Source: Herpetosiphon aurantiacus DSM 785 (GTDB lineage Bacteria; Chloroflexota; Chloroflexia; Chloroflexales; Herpetosiphonaceae). From it: a DNA stretch of 64,000 nt. A program made the position numbers and the translations under genes. Numbering within the stretch: the stretch's first letter is position 1; each line of letters begins with the position of its first letter. Location: NCBI GenBank assembly GCA_000018565.1, contig CP000875.1, forward strand, positions 6,091,199-6,155,198, given 5' to 3'. Under the pieces are notes generated by a model. The model had not been told where the DNA came from, ran no database searches, and saw only the letters and a program-made list of their open reading frames with translations. Positions 60,323 to 64,000 of this stretch are shown in pieces.

Positions 60323-60949
60323 TTAGTCAACGAATTGGGTGATTTTTTCGACAGCGTGGCGGTGGTGTGGGTAGCCTTCTTCAGCGGCAACGCCCAAGGC
60401 CACCAAGCCAGCCAATTGAACATGCGTTGGCAAGCCCAAAATTTCTTTGACTTGGGCTGGGTCAAAGCCCAACATCAACGAGGTGTCGTAGCCCAACGAG
60501 CGAGCGGCCAATGAAAGATAGCCAAGGGCGATGTTGGTTTGAGCCAAACCCCAAGCTTCTTTTTCTTCAGGGCTGCGCTGAGCGAATGCACCCAAAATAC
60601 CATCGATTGCGCCTTGGCGTTGCTCAGCTGGCACGCCTGGGTGAATCACATCGGCGAGGGTATCGAGGGCTTCAGCGGTATTGCTATAAACAGCGATCAC
60701 CACTGGAGCGCTACCAACTTGGCCTTGGCCATAAGCAGCAGCTTGCAATTTGTTTTTGACTTCTTGGTTGCGCACAGCAACAAAGCGCCATGGCTGAATA
60801 TTCCACGCTGAAGGAGCTTTGCCAGTCAATTCCAAAATGGTGTTGAGGTCGGCTTGGCTTACTTGGTCGTTGGTATATTTACGAACTGAGCGGCGGCTTG
60901 AAATGGCTTCGGCGACGCTCAAGGTATTGTTAACGGCTGGCTGAGTCAT
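60323..60949 (-). CDS. Nitroreductase-family FMN oxidoreductase
   Basis: 208 residues. Start SVAEAISSRRSVRKYTNDQVS (FMN phosphate contacts), GKAPSAWNIQPWRFVAVRN, and AQTNIALGYLSLAARSLGYD, all typical nitroreductase/NfsB-type segments; homodimeric FMN enzyme. Reduces nitro compounds, quinones or other substrates with NAD(P)H. Single gene. TAGGAG lies about 10 nt before the ATG. Confidence 0.9.
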   Translation of the reverse strand: MTQPAVNNTLSVAEAISSRRSVRKYTNDQVSQADLNTILELTGKAPSAWNIQPWRFVAVRNQEVKNKLQAAAYGQGQVGSAPVVIAVYSNTAEALDTLADVIHPGVPAEQRQGAIDGILGAFAQRSPEEKEAWGLAQTNIALGYLSLAARSLGYDTSLMLGFDPAQVKEILGLPTHVQLAGLVALGVAAEEGYPHHRHAVEKITQFVD

Positions 60950-61169
60950 TGGTCTATGCTCCTAGAAAATAGTGCAGCGCCGACGTTTGGGCTGCGTTTG
61001 CTGTATCTGTAACTATGATAATTACATATTGTCCTTGAATTGATCTATCGACGTGTCCTTTGGCGCGTCCCAAGCCATAGGATTGCTGTCCTAATCGTTG
61101 CCAATTTCGGGCAAGCTCGGCTTTTTGGGGTACAATCCTTGCGATACGTGTTGGCTATAAGGAGGAATT

Positions 61170-61562
61170 ATGAGCGATATTAAACAACTGTTGAGTAACG
61201 CCAAAACGATTGCCGTGGTCGGCTTGAGCAACAAGCCCGATCGCGCAAGCTATGGCGTAGCTGAATATATGCAACGGGCGGGCTATAAAATTATTCCAGT
61301 CAATCCAGTGTTAAAAGAGCCAGTGCTCGGCGAACAACCAGTTGCATCATTGAGCGATATCAAAGAACCAATTGATATTGTCGATATTTTTCGCCGCGCC
61401 GAAGATGTGCCGCCAGTGGTTGAAGAAGCAATTGCGGTTGGCGCAAAAGCAATTTGGATGCAACTCGGGATTGTCAATCACGAGGCCGCCGCCGCTGCTG
61501 AAGCCGCTGGCTTAGAGGTCGTGATGGATAAATGTATTAAAGTCGAGCATATGCAGCAATAG
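61170..61562 (+). CDS. CoA-binding domain protein (YccU type)
   Basis: 130 residues. Rossmann-like CoA_binding_2 domain: IAVVGLSNKPDRASYGVAEY, YKIIPVNPVL, DIVDIFRRAEDVPPVVEEA, AIWMQLGIVNHEAA and VMDKCIKVEH. Function of the stand-alone family is unclear; it binds CoA. AAGGAGG lies 5 nt before the ATG, a strong site. Followed by a repeat block. Confidence 0.9.
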   Translation: MSDIKQLLSNAKTIAVVGLSNKPDRASYGVAEYMQRAGYKIIPVNPVLKEPVLGEQPVASLSDIKEPIDIVDIFRRAEDVPPVVEEAIAVGAKAIWMQLGIVNHEAAAAAEAAGLEVVMDKCIKVEHMQQ

Positions 61563-61812
61563 ACATAGAACATAGAACATAGAGCATAGAGCATAAAGGA
61601 GTAGGTTTTAACCCAGAGGCGCAGAGGGGATACATCAGAATGAAATGCTTAACCGCGAAGAACGCGAAGGGCGCTAAGCTGGATTAGTTAAATATCTGAA
61701 TTACTAATCGATGCCATAGAACTATTAAATCGTTCTTTGTGCGCTTCGTGTCCTTCGTGGTTAAACTGAACGCCCCCGCTTGCTCCCTATATTCTATGCT
61801 CTAGGTTCTTAA
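61563..61812. repeat. Nested inverted repeat block
   Basis: Outer arms: tandem CATAGAA/CATAGAG heptamers on the left and the reverse CTATGCTCTAGGTTCTTAA on the right. Inner arms: TTAACCGCGAAGAACGCGAA (61650) facing GCGCTTCGTGTCCTTCGTGG (61742), plus an AACCCAGAGGCGCAGAGGGG motif (61609). The whole could fold as one long imperfect hairpin. The right arm also supplies the last codons and stop of coaBC. No gene in it. Confidence 0.7.
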
Positions 61813-63003
61813 AAAACCACTGAACAACGCAACCAACTGCTGCGCCAGCTCGGTTTTGGCTTGGCGGTTAAAATCCCAGCGCTGGCCGTTGCGATGAAAC
61901 ACGGTCACGGCGTTATCGCTGGCCCCGAGCGCGGTGCGAGCATCGTTGGCGACAATCGCATCAAGCCCTTTGCGCGTGAGCTTGGCTTGGGCATACTGCT
62001 CAAGATCGTGAGTTTCAGCAGCAAAGCCGATTTTTACAAAGCCAGTATGCTCTTTGAGGCTGGCCAGAATATCGGTGGTTTGGGTCAGTTGCAAGCTCAG
62101 CGCTTGTTCGGCTTGCTCAGTTTTTTTAATTTTATTATCGGCCACGCTCACAGGCCGATAATCGGCGACTGCGGCGGCCATAATCAACAGATCGCAGCCT
62201 TGGCTAATTTCGTGATGGAGTGCATCGTGCATGGCCGCAGCGCTTTCGGCGTAGATGTGTTGCGTGCCAAGCGGCGGCGTGGCACTCGCTGCGCCGATAA
62301 TCAAGCGCACATCTGCGCCAGCATCACGAGCGGCAGCAGCTAGCGCAAAGCCCATCACGCCCGATGATCGATTGCCAATAAAGCGTACTGGATCGATCGC
62401 CTCGTGAGTGCCGCCAGCAGTGATAATCAATCGCTTGCCAGCTAATGCCCCAAACCGCCGACCCAAGGCCAAACGAATCTCAGCTTCGATCTGATCGATC
62501 TCGGCTAGTCGTCCAACCCCGACCATTGGCTCAGCCATGCGCCCCGCCGTTGGGGGAATTATTTGGAAACCACGGCTTTGCAAGGTTGCAATGTTGGCTT
62601 GGGTGGCGGGGTTAGCCCACATATTCACATTCATCGCTGGAGCTAGCAAGATGGGCGCACGCGAAGCCAGCACGGTGGTGGTCAGCATATCATCGCTCAT
62701 ACCCATGGCTAGCCGCGCAATCGTGTTGGCGGTAGCAGGCGCGATGATGATCAGATCAGCGCGATCGCCAATTGTTACATGACCAATATCGGTTTGCTCG
62801 GAGAGTTGCCACATATCGGTATAGACTGGGCGATGGGTTAATGCGCCAAAGGTCAAGGGTGTGACGAATTTGGTGGCCTCTTCAGTCATCACTACATCGA
62901 CCAACGCCCCAGCTAGGCTCAGATTGCGTGCTAACTGCACGACCTTATAGGCCGCAATTCCGCCCGTCACACCCAGCACAATTCGCCGATCAACCAAAGT
63001 CAT
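61801..63003 (-). CDS. coaBC: Bifunctional CoaBC
   Basis: 400 residues, normal length. CoaC part (~1-185): flavoprotein start RIVLGVTGGIAAYK, the catalytic His in TDIGHVTIGDRADL, APATANTIARLA, and APAMNVNMW with the substrate Asn. CoaB part (~190-395): ITAGGTHEAIDPVRFIGNRS, SSGVMGFALA, AAAVADYRPV. Makes 4'-phosphopantetheine from phosphopantothenate and cysteine in CoA synthesis. The C-terminal codons FLRT and stop fall inside the repeat block. The start ATG has GGGAG ~5 nt upstream. Confidence 0.96.
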   Translation of the reverse strand: MTLVDRRIVLGVTGGIAAYKVVQLARNLSLAGALVDVVMTEEATKFVTPLTFGALTHRPVYTDMWQLSEQTDIGHVTIGDRADLIIIAPATANTIARLAMGMSDDMLTTTVLASRAPILLAPAMNVNMWANPATQANIATLQSRGFQIIPPTAGRMAEPMVGVGRLAEIDQIEAEIRLALGRRFGALAGKRLIITAGGTHEAIDPVRFIGNRSSGVMGFALAAAARDAGADVRLIIGAASATPPLGTQHIYAESAAAMHDALHHEISQGCDLLIMAAAVADYRPVSVADNKIKKTEQAEQALSLQLTQTTDILASLKEHTGFVKIGFAAETHDLEQYAQAKLTRKGLDAIVANDARTALGASDNAVTVFHRNGQRWDFNRQAKTELAQQLVALFSGFLRT

Positions 63004-63075
63004 GGCAACTCCCTCAATGAGCTAAGGCTGGTTGCTGGGTTGAGTTAAAACACCAGTAACCAGCATCTCAATCTA

Positions 63076-64000
63076 TTATTTAAACAATGGCGTACCGAGC
63101 CATGTCGCTGCTTGTTGGCGTTGGCTGGCGCTTGGTTGGCTCACCAAGGTTAGGCTCAAGAAATCAGGGTTGGGTTGGCTAAATGTAACGGGCACGTGCA
63201 ATAATTCATCACGGCGGAAGAAACTTAATTGCACGGTTGCGCCAATTGGATAATCGGCTAGCCGCTTGTTCAAGCCATCTTCATCGATGCGCCAACCATC
63301 GAGCGCAATTAATTCATCGCCAGCGGCCAAGCCAGCCCGATCAGCGTCGCCGCCATCGAGCACATGGGTAATTTGCACCCGACCATCAACAGCTTTGCTG
63401 CGAATCCCTAATTGGGGCCGTGGATTGCCTTGCGCATCACGATCTTTGTAGTTCCATTGCATTTGCAAGCCAACGGTGGCAAAGGCTTCGGCGTAGGGTA
63501 ATTCGCTTAATCCATCGATATACTTGGCGAAATAGTCACTCCAATCGCTGCCTGTGAGTGCTTGCAGGGCTTGCTGCATGCCATCGGCTTCGGGAATCCC
63601 CGGGCCAGTGATTGGATACGTCTGATAGAGATAGCGAATCAAATCATCAAGCGATTGCTGACCGTTACTCTGCTCGCGCAACTGCATATCGAGCACCAAT
63701 GCCGCCAACCCACCCTTGAGATAATAGGAAACTGTCGTGTTAGGCGTTGATTCATCAGGTCGATAGAACTTGATCCAAGCATCGAATGAGGAACTGCTGA
63801 GGCTATGAACCAAGCGGCCAGGAGTATTTTGCAGCGTGCTAATATCATCGGCCAAGCGCTCAAGGTAGCGTTGGGGAGTCATCAAGCCTGCGCGAACCAA
63901 CATCAAATCGGTGTAGTATTCGGTGAAGCCTTCCATCACCCACAACAAGCGAGTGTAATTCTCGCGGGTGTAATCGAAGGGGCCGAGTGGGGCAGCCCGT
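63076..64000 (-). CDS. M61-family glycyl aminopeptidase with PDZ domain, partial
   Basis: About 308 residues of the C-terminal half; the gene continues past the right edge. The first visible residues APLGPFDYTRENYTRLLWV lead directly into MEGFTEYY, whose Glu is the third zinc ligand of M61 peptidases (HExxH lies outside). Then a helical region, and a PDZ domain (~205-285; LGIRSKAVDGRVQITHVL, DADRAGLAAGDELIALDG). Aminopeptidase activity on Gly/Ala N-termini is known for the family. The frame is open to the window edge, so the true start is not visible. Confidence 0.9.
   Translation of the reverse strand, partial: RAAPLGPFDYTRENYTRLLWVMEGFTEYYTDLMLVRAGLMTPQRYLERLADDISTLQNTPGRLVHSLSSSSFDAWIKFYRPDESTPNTTVSYYLKGGLAALVLDMQLREQSNGQQSLDDLIRYLYQTYPITGPGIPEADGMQQALQALTGSDWSDYFAKYIDGLSELPYAEAFATVGLQMQWNYKDRDAQGNPRPQLGIRSKAVDGRVQITHVLDGGDADRAGLAAGDELIALDGWRIDEDGLNKRLADYPIGATVQLSFFRRDELLHVPVTFSQPNPDFLSLTLVSQPSASQRQQAATWLGTPLFK

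Noticed and set aside
1-64000. CRISPR array or cas genes
   Set aside because: No regularly spaced direct repeats with unique spacers and no Cas proteins found.

Overview
The window looks like chromosomal DNA of a filamentous Chloroflexota bacterium, most probably Herpetosiphon or a close relative. This is inferred from gene content: an mreBCD/PBP2 cell-shape operon, ribonuclease Y beside SpoVS, a very large secreted RHS/YD-repeat protein, a lamin-tail-domain surface protein, a secreted GH10 xylanase with a CBM2, a eukaryote-like protein kinase, and Pro/Thr-rich linkers. No rRNA or CRISPR array was seen. One tRNA gene, tRNA-Gln(TTG), was found.

Layout. 1-3.4 kb: the mreB-mreC-mreD-PBP2 operon on the minus strand, PBP2 running off the left edge. 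3.5-10.7 kb: ordinary scattered genes (response regulator, MFS exporter, methyltransferase, HNH protein, a membrane-anchored protein, esterase, metallophosphoesterase). 10.9-18.5 kb: an accessory stretch with three neighbouring genes sharing an unrecognised ~95-residue module, an APH-type kinase gene broken by one in-frame TGA, and a structurally complete group II intron. The intron sits after the sixth codon of an unrecognised gene whose reading frame is restored exactly by splicing; repeats follow. 18.9-25.7 kb: rny, spoVS, a protein kinase fused to a CAP/SCP domain, a LacI-family regulator with its own operator followed by a PfkB sugar kinase, and tRNA-Gln. 25.7-36 kb: an MFS/SGNH pair, small membrane proteins, an AT-rich stretch and the 6-kb RHS gene. 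These may form a polymorphic-toxin locus.

36-44.5 kb: a large membrane protein, a phosphohydrolase, a xylanase with a CebR/CelR-like operator, and a minus-strand run parA-parB-glycosyltransferase-CDP-alcohol phosphatidyltransferase. 44.8-54.7 kb: the lamin-tail protein, whose 3' end overlaps moaB tail to tail, a TolB-like propeller, a hydrolase, a membrane protein, Dps with a 7-1-7 palindrome upstream, a glycosyltransferase with two zinc-ribbon membrane proteins, and a 31-residue hydrophobic peptide gene. 54.8-64 kb: a Nudix hydrolase, four sugar-nucleotide genes (reductase/epimerase, ManC, a second nucleotidyltransferase, phosphomannomutase), a nitroreductase, a CoA-binding protein, a nested repeat block, coaBC, and an M61 peptidase running off the right edge.

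How it fits together: the mre operon and PBP2 build the cell cylinder; the GDP-mannose genes and glycosyltransferases supply envelope polysaccharide and glycolipid; ParAB segregate the chromosome. The most unusual parts are the intron-split gene, the three-copy module family, the RHS locus and the kinase-CAP fusion.
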